Program-made: the position numbers and the translations under genes | Shown here: one piece after another, positions 1 to 7,569 of the stretch | Layout: every line of letters begins with the position of its first letter | How positions within the stretch are numbered: the first letter of the stretch is position 1 | DNA from: CF-161 sp035263645 | Lineage (GTDB): Bacteria; Chloroflexota; Dormibacteria; Dormibacterales; Dormibacteraceae | Length of the DNA stretch: 17,293 nt | Direction: 5' to 3' | NCBI GenBank assembly: GCA_035263645.1 | Contig: DATFRD010000109.1 | Location: 1 to 17,293 of the forward strand | Notes under the pieces: model-generated | What the model saw: the letters and a program-made list of their open reading frames with translations, nothing else | Told to the model about the DNA's origin: nothing | Databases searched by the model: none

Positions 1-466
1 CCGGCGGCTCCACACCCCGCACCGAGTACCAGGGCTGGGTGTAGCCCATGAACTCGACGTAGGGGGCCACCTCGTCCCACGGGCCCGAGGTGAGGACGGC
101 GAACGAGACGCCCCGGGCGTTGAGGTAGACGGCGTCCTTCACGTGCCAGGCCGTGGTGGTGCAGCCCTCGCACTGCCCCTGGTACGGCGCGCCGTCGTAC
201 CACATGTGCTTGTAGACCACGAGCTCGTCGCGACCCTGGAACAGGTCGAGGAACGGGACCGGCCCGTCAACGCCGGTGACCTCGACCGCGCCGTCGAGCT
301 CGACCATCGGCAGCCGCCGGCGGGCCGCGGCGATCGCGTCGCCCTCACGGGTGTGCGCCTTCTCGCGGACAAGCAGCTCCTCGCGCGCCGCTTGCCAGGT
401 GGCCAGGTCGACGACGGGCGGCTTGCCGAGGAGGTTGCTGCTCGCGTTGCCGGGTGTTGTCGTCAT
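1..466 (-). CDS. DUF899 family thioredoxin-like protein (3' part missing)
   Basis: The gene starts inside the window and runs off its left edge, so only the first 155 residues are visible. The ATG at 466 has GGAGG about five bases upstream. The N-terminal half is helical and charged (TWQAAREELLVREKAHT, with paired Arg near residues 49-51). It is followed by FLDLFQGRDELVVYKHMW (residues 72-89), a CxxC pair (Cys99, Cys102) and a PWYSVRG segment near 145-151. This order is the recognisable layout of DUF899, a thioredoxin-fold family of unknown substrate. The CxxC suggests a cytosolic thiol-redox role, which is inference. No signal peptide is seen. A 14-bp palindrome and a hairpin lie just upstream. 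Confidence 0.85.
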   Translation of the reverse strand, partial: MTTTPGNASSNLLGKPPVVDLATWQAAREELLVREKAHTREGDAIAAARRRLPMVELDGAVEVTGVDGPVPFLDLFQGRDELVVYKHMWYDGAPYQGQCEGCTTTAWHVKDAVYLNARGVSFAVLTSGPWDEVAPYVEFMGYTQPWYSVRGVEPP

Positions 467-498
467 GGTGTCCTCCGCTGTCTCGTCTCGTGCGCTCG

Positions 499-518
499 CG
501 GGCTCCCTGGGGAGCCCG
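499..518. other. Hairpin in the leader of the DUF899 gene
   Basis: CGGGCTCC, CTGG, GGAGCCCG forms a perfect 8-bp stem with a 4-base loop, about 33 bases before the DUF899 start. There is no T-run on either strand, so a simple intrinsic terminator is unlikely. It may be a structured 5' leader. Confidence 0.4.
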
Positions 519-532
519 TCAACTGAGATCAC

Positions 533-546
533 TCTCGGTACCGAGA
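533..546. promoter_or_regulatory. Perfect 14-bp palindrome, candidate operator
   Basis: TCTCGGTACCGAGA is an exact palindrome about 67 bases upstream of the DUF899 start codon. A dimeric repressor or activator site is the natural reading, but the protein is unknown and no second copy was noticed in the window. Confidence 0.4.
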
Positions 547-803
547 CTCATCGATCCGAGTGCGAGTACGCCTTGCCGCTGTGGCGTACCGGTCGGACGA
601 CCGAGCAGGCGATAGCCTACGCCCTGGACTCGGTCCATACGGCTCGGCCCGGGCAGCTCCAGACGCTCGATTCGGCACAGGGCCAGCAGCGCCTCGGTGG
701 CAGCGGCCCCGGCCCCGACCGCCCCCGGCCAGCTGCTGAAGCGGTTCGGGGCCGGCGAGTGCAGGGCGGCCGGCGACTGACCGCTTCTGCGGTGATCTGC
801 TCC

Positions 804-1376
804 TCAGCCAAAGACAGAAACGAAGCTACCTGTGTGGGCTCGATCGATGAGAATGTCGTCGACCAGGAGAGAGCCATTGACGGAGACGATCACGAGTCTC
901 TGCCACGATGTGGAAGCGTTGGCCTGGAGCGGTCCGCAAGTCGCTACCAGAGACACGGTGCCACCTGCTGAGCTTGGCTTTGCGAAATACGAGACCACCG
1001 TTGGGCTCGAAGGGCCGCACGGAGGCCCGGAGGAGAGAACGGGGTTCGGGTTGGCCCGCCCGGACCAGGCCTGTTGATAGAGAGCATTGACCCGTGCCTT
1101 CAGGCGATCTGTGTATGGGCATACGTTGACATCTGACGGCGCCGTGTCCCGGTGGGTGTCGCACAGCGCGCCTGAGGGGGCCATGACCCTCCTCGCGACT
1201 GCGACCAGGTCTGCGTCCGTCACAAGTGGGCCAGTCGCCGCGGCCTCGGCCGCAGCCGGCGAAGTGGTTGGAACCGGAGACCGGACATCGGAGCCCGTGC
1301 TGCACGCCGCAATCATGAGCCCCACCACAGCCACGGCCGCCACTGACAACGATGTCGGCACGGACAGCCTTCCCAC
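804..1376 (-). CDS. Putative secreted lipoprotein, NTF2/DUF3828-like
   Basis: From the GTG at 1376 the product is 190 residues. A short basic N-terminus leads into a hydrophobic stretch ending in a lipobox (LMIAAC, Cys25), then a Ser/Thr/Pro/Ala-rich linker, so it should be lipid-anchored outside the membrane. Four Cys occur in the mature domain (in CDTH, CPYT, CGPS and CGPL) and could form two disulfides. The end, with WQRLVIVSVNGSLLVDDILI, resembles small NTF2-fold/DUF3828-like lipoproteins, and this assignment is tentative. The 1376 start was chosen because AGGTG lies at a good distance and gives a typical signal peptide. ATG codons at 1415 and 1433 are in-frame alternatives. Codon use is less GC-rich than in neighbouring genes. 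Function unknown. Confidence 0.7.
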   Translation of the reverse strand: MGRLSVPTSLSVAAVAVVGLMIAACSTGSDVRSPVPTTSPAAAEAAATGPLVTDADLVAVARRVMAPSGALCDTHRDTAPSDVNVCPYTDRLKARVNALYQQAWSGRANPNPVLSSGPPCGPSSPTVVSYFAKPSSAGGTVSLVATCGPLQANASTSWQRLVIVSVNGSLLVDDILIDRAHTGSFVSVFG

Positions 1377-1503
1377 AGAACACCTCACTTTCTGTCTGGT
1401 TTCCCGCGCGCCCATGGGTGGTCGACTTACCATCAAACGCTCGCTCAGCCTCGAAGGTTATGCGAACCAAACCCGTTGCGCCAGCGTCCGTGCTGACAGG
1501 CCC

Positions 1504-1557
1504 GAGCGCCTGGTCTGGGACGAGGAGATCGGCGGTTCGAAACCCCCCGCCCGACCA
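1504..1557 (+). pseudogene. tRNA-Pro (UGG) 3' fragment, degenerate
   Basis: The sequence aligns base for base with the 3' two-thirds of bacterial tRNA-Pro. The anticodon stem is CCTGG/CGAGG with one G-G mismatch, and the loop is TCTGGGA with anticodon TGG at 1516-1518. The variable loop is AGATC. The T-arm is GGCGG-TTCGAAA-CCCCC with one C-C mismatch. The 3' end is CGCCCG-A-CCA. Defects are U33 changed to C, mismatches in two stems, one base missing from the acceptor strand, and no matching 5' acceptor or D-arm upstream. It is therefore a remnant, not a working tRNA. Such 3' tRNA pieces often mark old integration sites. Confidence 0.55.
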
Positions 1558-1576
1558 GATCCCCTGGGCAACGAGC

Positions 1577-3184
1577 CTATTCGGCGCTCCTGGCGAACAG
1601 CTCGGCGATGCGGCCATACGATCCGATGAGCTCCGGCACCGACGCCCGCAACCGGTCATAAATCTTCACCAGCTCGGGGTCGGCATCGATTCGCGGGGGC
1701 CCCGGGGCCCCCGGAGGGGAAAGCTGCGCCACCGCCCCGGTGAGCTCCGGCGCATGGCCAAGGGCGAACAGGCCGAGCGCCGCCGCGCCGAGCGAGGTGC
1801 CTTCCTCGTCGCCGACCGCAAAGAGCGGGCGGTCGAGCACCGCCGCCATCACCTCACGCCAGAGCGGCGACCTGAAGGTGCCACCGGTCACCCGCACAGA
1901 GCTCACCGGTAGGAGCTGGTGGAGCTCGTCGAGAATGAGCCTGAGCTGGAAGCAGACGCCCTCGACCGCCGCGCGCACCAGGTGGCCCCTGGTGTGCTCG
2001 CGGCGCAGCCCGAGGTAGGCGCCGGGCAGGCTGGCGTCCCACAGCGGCGCGCGCTCGGCCAGCAGGTACGGCACCATGACGAGCCCGTCGCTCCCGGCGG
2101 GGACGCTCGCCGCCAGCGTCAGCAGTGCCTCGTCCGCACCACTGGTGGCCGACACGCCCGGCAGGTCTGGTGCGAGCGAGCCCGCCGCCCAGCGAACGAC
2201 GAAGCCGCCGTTGCTGATCGCCGCACCCACCATCCAGACCGTGTCCGTGAGCGCATAGCAGAACAGCGTCCCCTTCTCGTCCACCCGCGGCTCGGGGACG
2301 ACCATCCGGACAGCGCCGCTGGTGCCGAGGGAGAGGCCGGCTGTACCTGGCGACATCGCCCCGGTGCCGAGGTTGCCGAGGGGACCGTCGGCGGCCCCCA
2401 CGATGACCGGGGTCCCCACCGGCAGTCCGATTCGACCGGCCGCCGTGCTCGACAGCCCCAACCTGGAGGTCGTGGGCAGGATAGGAGGCAGCTGATCGGC
2501 GGAGACGCCGCAGAGCTGGATCGTCGCCGGGCTCCAGGAGCGCGCGGCCATGTCGAGCAGGCCCGTGCCCGAAGCCGAGGAGAGCTCCGTGACGAGGCTG
2601 CCGGTCAGCCGGCACACCAGGTAGTCCTTCAGGCCCACCCACCAGCGCGCCTCTGCCCAGATCCTCGGCTCGTGCTCGGCGAACCAGATCAGCTTGGTCA
2701 GGGGTGTCATCGGGTGCACCGGTGTGCCACTGCGGCGGTGCAGATCGACCGCCTGGCCGGACTGCCGCAGCCGTCCTGCCACCGCGTGGGCGCGGGCGTC
2801 CGCCCAGGTGATCAAAGGGGTAAGCGGGTGCATCGCGGCGTCCAGCGCGATCAGCCCGTGCATGGCCGTGCTCAAGGAGATCCCCAGCACCTCGGCACCG
2901 ACGGCGGCCGCGACGCAGTCGGCCAGGGCGCTGGCGGTCGCGGCCAGGATCTGCTCCGGGTCCTGCACCTGCCAGCCCGGCCTGGGCTCCAGCAGCGGGT
3001 ACTCGCGGGTCGCTACCCGACGCCAGCCCGAACCCAGCCCGAAGGCGACCGCCTTGACGCTGGTCGTGCCCACGTCGAGTCCGACGATGACCTGGCCGGG
3101 CGGGCGTGACGCCCGGGTCACGGCCGGTCCCGAGGCTGGGGGCTCGGCAACCGGCACCTTGTCCTCCATGCATTCGGCCATCAC
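1577..3184 (-). CDS. gntK: Gluconokinase (FGGY carbohydrate kinase)
   Basis: The 535-residue product has the full two-domain FGGY layout. GLDVGTTSVKAVAFG (35-49) is the N-terminal nucleotide/sugar signature. STAMHGLIALD (105-115) and TPVHPMTPLTKLIW (154-167) are typical of gluconate-type members. D266 in GAADGPLGNLG is the expected catalytic base. LGTSG (286-290), GGTFRSPLW (434-442) and EGTSLGAAALG (461-471) form the ATP side. The predicted cytosolic reaction is ATP-dependent phosphorylation of gluconate to 6-phosphogluconate. Xylulokinase is the main alternative. The start is uncertain: GTG 3184, ATG 3181 and ATG 3169 are all in frame and none has a clear ribosome site. It is divergent from the LLM oxidoreductase with only 58 bp between them. 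Confidence 0.85.
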   Translation of the reverse strand: MMAECMEDKVPVAEPPASGPAVTRASRPPGQVIVGLDVGTTSVKAVAFGLGSGWRRVATREYPLLEPRPGWQVQDPEQILAATASALADCVAAAVGAEVLGISLSTAMHGLIALDAAMHPLTPLITWADARAHAVAGRLRQSGQAVDLHRRSGTPVHPMTPLTKLIWFAEHEPRIWAEARWWVGLKDYLVCRLTGSLVTELSSASGTGLLDMAARSWSPATIQLCGVSADQLPPILPTTSRLGLSSTAAGRIGLPVGTPVIVGAADGPLGNLGTGAMSPGTAGLSLGTSGAVRMVVPEPRVDEKGTLFCYALTDTVWMVGAAISNGGFVVRWAAGSLAPDLPGVSATSGADEALLTLAASVPAGSDGLVMVPYLLAERAPLWDASLPGAYLGLRREHTRGHLVRAAVEGVCFQLRLILDELHQLLPVSSVRVTGGTFRSPLWREVMAAVLDRPLFAVGDEEGTSLGAAALGLFALGHAPELTGAVAQLSPPGAPGPPRIDADPELVKIYDRLRASVPELIGSYGRIAELFARSAE

Positions 3185-3242
3185 GCAACTAGGGAGTCCA
3201 TCAGGCGCGAGTGGTCCTTCCTCACGTCAGAGTAGCCGTGAG

Positions 3243-4112
3243 ATGCGATTCGGCATATCCATTTTCCCGACCGACTACGCGATTCCCATCGCCGAACTCG
3301 CCCAGGCAGCGGAGGCGCGCGGCTTCGACTCGCTCTGGGTCAGCGAGCATACTCACATCCCGGTCAACCGACAGGCTCCCTACCCGGGCTATCCCTCGAC
3401 CGCCGGTGGCGGTGAGCTGCCGAAGTATTACAAGCACACGCTCGATCCCTTCGTGGCCCTGACGGCGGCCGCGATGGCGACCAGCAGGATCAAGCTGGCG
3501 ACGGGCATGTGCCTGCTCGTCGAGCACGATCCGATCGACACGGCCAAGCGAGTGAGCAGCCTCGACCACCTCTCGAACGGCCGCTTCCTCTTCGGCATCG
3601 GCGGGGGCTGGAACCGAAAGGAAATGGAGAACCACGGGACCCGCTACGACACCCGCTGGAAGCTGCTCCGCGAGCGGGTGGAGGCAATGAAGGAGATCTG
3701 GACCAGGGACGAGGCGGAGTACCACGGAGAGTTCGTCGACTTCGACCCCATCTGGAGCTGGCCGAAGCCCGTGCAGAAGCCGCACCCGCCGGTCATCCTC
3801 GGCGGCAACGCACCTCGGACCCTGCGCCGGGTCGTGCGCTACTGCGACGGGTGGTACCCGAATCGGGGCGACTACCTGAGCCGCATCCCGGAACTGCGGC
3901 GCCTGGCGGCGGATGCCGGCCGCGGCCAGATCCCGGTCACAGCCGACGCCGGCGCCGCCGACAGGTCAACCATCGAGCGCCACATGCAGGCAGGGGTCGA
4001 GCGCTGCATCTACTGGGTGCCCGCGGACGGACGCGACGCAGCCCTGCGCCGCCTGGACGAGCTGACAGAGAGTGTCCGCCCCTACCTCGAAGCAGCGAGC
4101 ATCTCTCGATGA
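3243..4112 (+). CDS. LLM-class F420-dependent oxidoreductase
   Basis: The product is 289 residues. It opens with MRFGISIFPTDYAIPIAELAQ and continues with AEARGFDSLWVSEHTHIP, the first strand-helix units of the luciferase-like TIM barrel. The segment near residues 113-127 (LSNGRFLFGIGGGWN) and the later PPVILGGNAPRTLRR are family hallmarks that line the deazaflavin/flavin pocket. Its length and motifs fit the group resembling mycobacterial Rv2161c, which are probable F420-dependent enzymes. The substrate cannot be told. The frame is open far upstream (antisense to gntK), but family alignment puts the start at 3243. It probably shares a transcript with the dehydrogenase 121 bp downstream, though a GC palindrome lies in that gap. 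Confidence 0.85.
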   Translation: MRFGISIFPTDYAIPIAELAQAAEARGFDSLWVSEHTHIPVNRQAPYPGYPSTAGGGELPKYYKHTLDPFVALTAAAMATSRIKLATGMCLLVEHDPIDTAKRVSSLDHLSNGRFLFGIGGGWNRKEMENHGTRYDTRWKLLRERVEAMKEIWTRDEAEYHGEFVDFDPIWSWPKPVQKPHPPVILGGNAPRTLRRVVRYCDGWYPNRGDYLSRIPELRRLAADAGRGQIPVTADAGAADRSTIERHMQAGVERCIYWVPADGRDAALRRLDELTESVRPYLEAASISR

Positions 4113-4206
4113 GGACGAGCCCGGCCGTCGGCACGGCGGTGACGACGAACCCCCAGCCCGCCTGTGGCCAGCGCCTGAGGTAAGCCGGACCGGCGGCCCA
4201 CGGCTG

Positions 4207-4218
4207 GGCCCGCGGGCC
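4207..4218. other. GC palindrome between oxidoreductase and dehydrogenase
   Basis: GGCCCGCGGGCC is an exact 12-bp palindrome in the 121-bp gap before the dehydrogenase start. It could fold as a 4-bp stem or serve as a protein site. There is no T-run, so calling it a terminator would be weak. Confidence 0.2.
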
Positions 4219-4233
4219 TCGTAGGCTTCGGGG

Positions 4234-5220
4234 ATGCGCGCGGTGCTGCTCGAACGGCCCGGCCAGCCGCTCCGACTGGCGGAGCTCCCGGCGCCCAGGC
4301 CCGGCCCCGGCCAGCTGCTGGCGCGAGTGCGGGCGTGCGGGGTCTGTCGGACCGACCTGCACGTCGTCGACGGCGAGCTGCCCGACCCCAAGCTGCCGCT
4401 GGTGCCCGGCCACCAGGTGGTCGGCGAGGTCGTGGAGAACGGGCCCGGCGCCAGCCGGTTCCGGGTCGGGGACCGGGTCGGCATCGCCTGGCTGGGCTGG
4501 GCCTGCGGCGAGTGCGAGTTCTGCCGAGAGGGGCACGAGAACCTCTGCCCGTGGGCGCGCTTCACCGGCTACCGGCTCGACGGGGGCTACGCCGAGTACG
4601 CGGCGGCCGACGAGCGCTTCTGCTACCCGGTGCCCGAGGACTTCCCGGATCTTCAAGCAGCACCCCTGCTCTGCGCCGGGCTGATCGGCTACCGCTGCCT
4701 CCGCCTGGCCGGGCCGGCCCCGCGGCTCGGGCTCTACGGCTTCGGGGCCTCGGCGCACATCGTGGTCCAGGTGGCCCGGCACCGGGGCCAGCGCGTCTTC
4801 GCCTTCGTCCGGGGCGGAGACGACTCGGCGGCAGCCTTCGCACTGGACATGGGCGCCGAATGGGCCGGCGACTCCCTCGGCCCGGCCCCGGAGCCGCTGG
4901 ACGCCGCCATCATCTTCGCCCCGGTCGGGGAGCTGGTTCCCGCCGCGCTCCGCGCGGTCCGGCCCGGTGGCGTGGTGGTCTGCGGCGGGATCCACATGAG
5001 CGACATCCCCTCCTTCCCCTACGAGCTGCTGTGGGGCGAGCGGGTCCTCCGCTCGGTGGCCAACCTGACGCGGGCGGACGGGGAGGAGTTCCTGGCGCTG
5101 GCCCCGCGGGTCCCGGTGCGCACGGAGGTGGAGGCTCATGCGCTGGAGGACGCGGAGCTCGCCCTCCGCCGCCTGCGCGACGGCGCGGTGCGGGGAGCAG
5201 CGGTGCTCGTGCCCGCCTGA
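4234..5220 (+). CDS. Zinc-dependent alcohol dehydrogenase (MDR family)
   Basis: The 328-residue product is a complete medium-chain dehydrogenase. Catalytic zinc ligands are Cys38 (in GVCRTDLH), His60 (in PGHQ) and Cys147 (in PLLCAG). The residue after His60 is Gln rather than the commoner Glu. The structural zinc is held by Cys91, Cys94, Cys97 and Cys105 (CGECEFC, then C). The Rossmann glycines are in LYGFGASAH (167-175). GIHMSDIP, YELLWGE and RSVANLTR further on are typical of the CAD-like branch of bacterial NAD(P)-linked alcohol/aldehyde reductases. The enzyme is cytosolic and its substrate unknown. The ATG at 4234 starts the family domain directly, with a weak GGGG ribosome site. It may be co-transcribed with the genes on either side. 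Confidence 0.9.
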   Translation: MRAVLLERPGQPLRLAELPAPRPGPGQLLARVRACGVCRTDLHVVDGELPDPKLPLVPGHQVVGEVVENGPGASRFRVGDRVGIAWLGWACGECEFCREGHENLCPWARFTGYRLDGGYAEYAAADERFCYPVPEDFPDLQAAPLLCAGLIGYRCLRLAGPAPRLGLYGFGASAHIVVQVARHRGQRVFAFVRGGDDSAAAFALDMGAEWAGDSLGPAPEPLDAAIIFAPVGELVPAALRAVRPGGVVVCGGIHMSDIPSFPYELLWGERVLRSVANLTRADGEEFLALAPRVPVRTEVEAHALEDAELALRRLRDGAVRGAAVLVPA

Positions 5221-5230
5221 GACCGCCCGG

Positions 5231-5245
5231 CGTTCGGGCCGAACG
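5231..5245. promoter_or_regulatory. Inverted repeat between dehydrogenase and SRPBCC gene
   Basis: CGTTCGG-G-CCGAACG has perfect 7-bp arms around a single base. It lies 10 bases past the dehydrogenase stop and about 63 bases before the next ATG. It is either an operator-like site or a short hairpin; the sequence does not decide. Confidence 0.3.
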
Positions 5246-5307
5246 TCAGGGATCGACACGGCCGGGTGGCCCTGGTCGCGCACCCCCTGGCGCCCGATGC
5301 TGCCGTC

Positions 5308-5778
5308 ATGTACATCAGGCACGACGTACCGGTCGACCAGCCGGCCCACGACATTCGCCGGAAGCTGCTGGAGTCGCCCGAGCGCTGGCTGCCGGCGTCG
5401 GTCGCCAGCCCCCTCGGCGAGCGCCGCTACCTCATCCGGGTGGGCTTCAACGCCGGGGCTGCACGGATCAGCAAGCGCGTCGAGCTCACGCTGGGCCAGC
5501 CTGAGCACCAGGGCGATTGGCTGGTCGTCCCGGTCGCGTGGCGGGCTTCCGGCGCCGGCCAGCTCTTCCCGGTGCTGGACGGCAACCTGACGGTGCAGCC
5601 GCTGGGCCCGCACTCCTCCGTCGTCTGGTTGGGCGCGACCTACCGGCCGCCCCTCGGCGCCGTCGGACACGAGATCGACGACGTGGCCCTGCACAACGTG
5701 GCGAGCGCGACGATCGAGGACTTCGTCCGGGGCGTCGCCACCCGGCTGTCGGAGCTCGCCGCGAGCCATCCCGCCTGA
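5308..5778 (+). CDS. SRPBCC-like hypothetical protein
   Basis: From the ATG at 5308 the product is 156 residues. It opens with MYIRHDVPVDQPAHDIRR and continues with WLPASVASPLGERRYLIRVGF. A run of alternating strands follows (KRVELTLG, WLVVPVAWRASG, LFPVLDGNLTVQPLG, WLGATYRPPLG). It ends in a long helix (ALHNVASATIEDFVRGVATRL). This one-helix, strands, long-helix order is the START/SRPBCC fold, which binds hydrophobic ligands. No ligand or reaction can be named. A GTG at 5266 is in frame, but the ATG begins exactly where the family would. It follows the dehydrogenase by 87 bp and may be in the same transcription unit. Confidence 0.75.
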   Translation: MYIRHDVPVDQPAHDIRRKLLESPERWLPASVASPLGERRYLIRVGFNAGAARISKRVELTLGQPEHQGDWLVVPVAWRASGAGQLFPVLDGNLTVQPLGPHSSVVWLGATYRPPLGAVGHEIDDVALHNVASATIEDFVRGVATRLSELAASHPA

Positions 5779-5808
5779 GCCGGCACGGATGGGGAGCGGC
5801 GCACGCCC

Positions 5809-6147
5809 TCAGTCGCAGGGCCTGGCCCAGGCTCCGTGGCCGAGGCTCGGGCCGACGTGCAGGTGCCGGGCCAGAGCGGCGTCCCGCACCCCACGGACGG
5901 TCTCCATCAGCTTCGACACGGAACCGGGAACCCTCGGCGTCGCGTCCAGCCCGAGAACCTCGCCGATCAGGGCGGCGATCCTGGTCCGCTCGGCCGTCGG
6001 AACCCTGGCCAGGCCCGCCAGCCTGAGCGCCTCGAGCTCTCGGAGGGCGCCCTCGAGCGCCGACATGACGACCGACTGACGCCGTTCGGCCAGGCGCCGC
6101 GCGCAATCGTGGGCGTCCGGGGTCTCCCCGGCTGACGTGTCGAGCAT
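5809..6147 (-). CDS. Small helical hypothetical protein
   Basis: The ATG at 6147 gives 112 residues; a TTG three codons earlier is an alternative. The sequence is rich in Ala, Leu, Arg and Glu and predicted mostly helical (CARRLAERRQSVVMSALEG, then LRELEALRLAGLARV and IAALIGEVLG). There is no membrane segment, signal peptide or recognised motif. It has no clear ribosome site and overlaps other open frames on this GC-rich strand, so it may not be real. It is favoured because its amino-acid make-up is protein-like and the neighbouring gene on the other strand converges on it without overlap. Confidence 0.45.
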   Translation of the reverse strand: MLDTSAGETPDAHDCARRLAERRQSVVMSALEGALRELEALRLAGLARVPTAERTRIAALIGEVLGLDATPRVPGSVSKLMETVRGVRDAALARHLHVGPSLGHGAWARPCD

Positions 6148-6473
6148 GTTCGTCAAAGGATCGAAAATTGGACCTCACGGTTGACAGGGCCAATCGACCC
6201 CATCTAGTGGGCCAATCCAGCGCGAGGCGGCCAGACGCGCCCCTGCTCTGGAGATTTCCGGACGGGTTTCCGGCACCCTGCCGGTGGCGGGCGTCCTCTC
6301 ACCCCGGCCGGTCCCGCGACGAGCGAATGGCTGCTCGCGGCATTCCCTGGTCCGCGGGGCCGGCCTCTGCTCAGCCCCATCGCCGTGATCGCCGGCAGCG
6401 CGGCCGCACGAGGTCGTAAGGGCAGGCAGGTGGGCGCCGGCGTGGGGGCCGGCGCCCGACATGCAGGCCTAGG
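6148..6473. other. Intergenic region, no gene seen
   Basis: About 325 bases separate the small helical ORF from the repeat-protein gene. Open frames here are short or of improbable composition. The only structure noticed is the terminator-like hairpin at 6432-6457. The sequence next to 6160-6200 is locally AT-richer (AAAGGATCGAAAATTGG), where a promoter for the minus-strand small ORF could lie. Confidence 0.5.
6432..6457 (-). terminator. Hairpin terminator after the two-domain secreted protein
   Basis: GGGCGCCGGC and GCCGGCGCCC form a perfect 10-bp stem with a 6-base loop, 16 bases past the stop of the minus-strand gene. It lacks a clear T-run, as is common in very GC-rich genomes. Confidence 0.65.
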
Positions 6474-7445
6474 TCACCTGCCGGTGACGGTGAACCACAC
6501 GCCGCCATTCGGCGACGTCACGAAGACGTAGGGCGTGACGCACGGGTGGGGCAGACTGAGCATGGCGTGAATCTCGGCGTTGCCCGTGGTCGTGGCCGGG
6601 AAGTTGGCGGTCGTCACCCTGACCGCCTGCACCGCGCCGTTGACGTTCGTCCGGCACGTCACGACGCCGGCGAAGGCCGGCACGGGGTTGACGCCGCGCA
6701 GGTTGGCGGGAACCGAGGGGTCGTTGGCCAGCACGAGACCATCGACGTCGATGTCGAGCCGGCCGTTGGAGTCGAGGTCGCCGACCTCCGACCGCACCAT
6801 CCAGGGCAGTGGCGCCGCCCTGACGCCCGTGATGGTCCCGGCCGCGCCAATGAACGGCGACACGTTGGCGAACGCGGTGTGGAAGTCCAGGATGTCCCGG
6901 ACCATCCCGGTCCCGGGGCTGCCCGTCGCCGCGAACCAGACGCCGCCGTTCGGCGAGGTCACGAACACGTCGGGCGCCGCGCAGGGCCTCGGGAGCGTGA
7001 GCCGCTGATGGATGCTCGCGTTGCCGCCCGGCATGGTTGCCGGGAAGTTGCGAGTGGTCACGTTCTTGACCACCACCGCGCCGTTGGACGCCGTCTCGCA
7101 GCTGACGATGGCGGCGAAGAAGGGCACGGGGTTGGTGCCGCGCAGGTTGGCGGGCACCGCCGGGCTGTTGGCCAGCACCAGGTGGTCGACGTCCACGTTG
7201 AGCCGGCCGTTGGAGTCAAGGTCTCCGTGGATGGACTTGATCGCCCACGGGAACGGGGCCGCGGTGACGCCCCGGATCGTCCCGGCCGCGCCGATGAACG
7301 GCGACACGTTGGCGAAGGCGGTGTTGAACGTCAGGACGTCGCGCACGCGCATGCCGTCGCCGGCCGCGGCCGTCTGGGACGCCAGCCCGAAGGCCAGGGG
7401 CAAAGCCCCTCCAAGCGCCACGAGGGACCGTACGAGTCTGTTCAT
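6474..7445 (-). CDS. Secreted protein with two tandem homologous domains
   Basis: The ATG at 7445 follows GGGAGG and gives 323 residues. Residues 1-28 are a signal peptide (hydrophobic core, cleavage after TAAA). Two homologous domains of 142 and 141 residues follow, at 34-175 and 182-322, joined by SPGTGM. Both contain FANVSPFIGAAGTI, GDLDSNGRL, VPANLRG and FVTSPNGGVWF. Each has one DxDxNG loop (DLDSNGRL), like dockerin or EF-hand calcium loops, and a pair of Cys (in V(S/T)C and P(R/H)PC) that could form a disulfide. The product should be exported and soluble, ending right after domain 2. No family is recognised. Tandem duplication within the gene is evident and the copies have diverged mainly at scattered positions. 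It stands alone with its own terminator. Confidence 0.85.
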   Translation of the reverse strand: MNRLVRSLVALGGALPLAFGLASQTAAAGDGMRVRDVLTFNTAFANVSPFIGAAGTIRGVTAAPFPWAIKSIHGDLDSNGRLNVDVDHLVLANSPAVPANLRGTNPVPFFAAIVSCETASNGAVVVKNVTTRNFPATMPGGNASIHQRLTLPRPCAAPDVFVTSPNGGVWFAATGSPGTGMVRDILDFHTAFANVSPFIGAAGTITGVRAAPLPWMVRSEVGDLDSNGRLDIDVDGLVLANDPSVPANLRGVNPVPAFAGVVTCRTNVNGAVQAVRVTTANFPATTTGNAEIHAMLSLPHPCVTPYVFVTSPNGGVWFTVTGR

Positions 7446-7569
7446 CGAGCCTCCCTTCTCCTCACGGTGTGGTGCCGCGCAGGCAGCGCCACCTGCGCGG
7501 CGGCGGCCGTGCGGCATCTCCCCACAGACCACCGATGGTCGCCATGAGGTCATTACCCGCACGGGTGAC

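Larger units (their letters stand above)
467..803. other. Intergenic stretch with palindrome and hairpin, no intact gene
   Basis: No convincing complete gene was found here on either strand. The part next to the DUF899 gene holds a hairpin (499-518) and a perfect palindrome (533-546), annotated separately. On the minus strand one frame stays open from the lipoprotein stop to about 519. It reads in a codon-biased way between about 590 and 730 but has no good start. Its 594-674 segment (RIERLELPGPSR, then GVGYRLLGRP) vaguely recalls the C-terminal end of OmpR-type winged-helix regulators. It may be a decayed remnant, but this is weak. Confidence 0.4.

Noticed and set aside
617..877. 86-codon minus-strand open frame
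   Set aside because: It overlaps the lipoprotein's 3' end out of frame, and its composition (Arg/Pro/Cys/Trp-rich) is not protein-like.
1105..1136. CGTTGAC near 1126 as a further ECF -10 element
   Set aside because: There is no GATGAA-like block at the right distance upstream, and it lies inside the lipoprotein coding region.
2694..3242. Upstream extension of the LLM oxidoreductase frame
   Set aside because: The frame is open because it is antisense to the GC-rich gluconokinase gene. Its translation has no family character, and the oxidoreductase domain begins exactly at 3243.
3937..5769. 610-codon open frame on the minus strand
   Set aside because: It is antisense to three well-supported forward genes, and its translation is Arg/Gly/Ala-biased without any domain.
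7420..7450. CGATGAAC on the minus strand at the start of the two-domain secreted protein
   Set aside because: It is simply the start codon context; no CGTTG block lies 12 bases further on.
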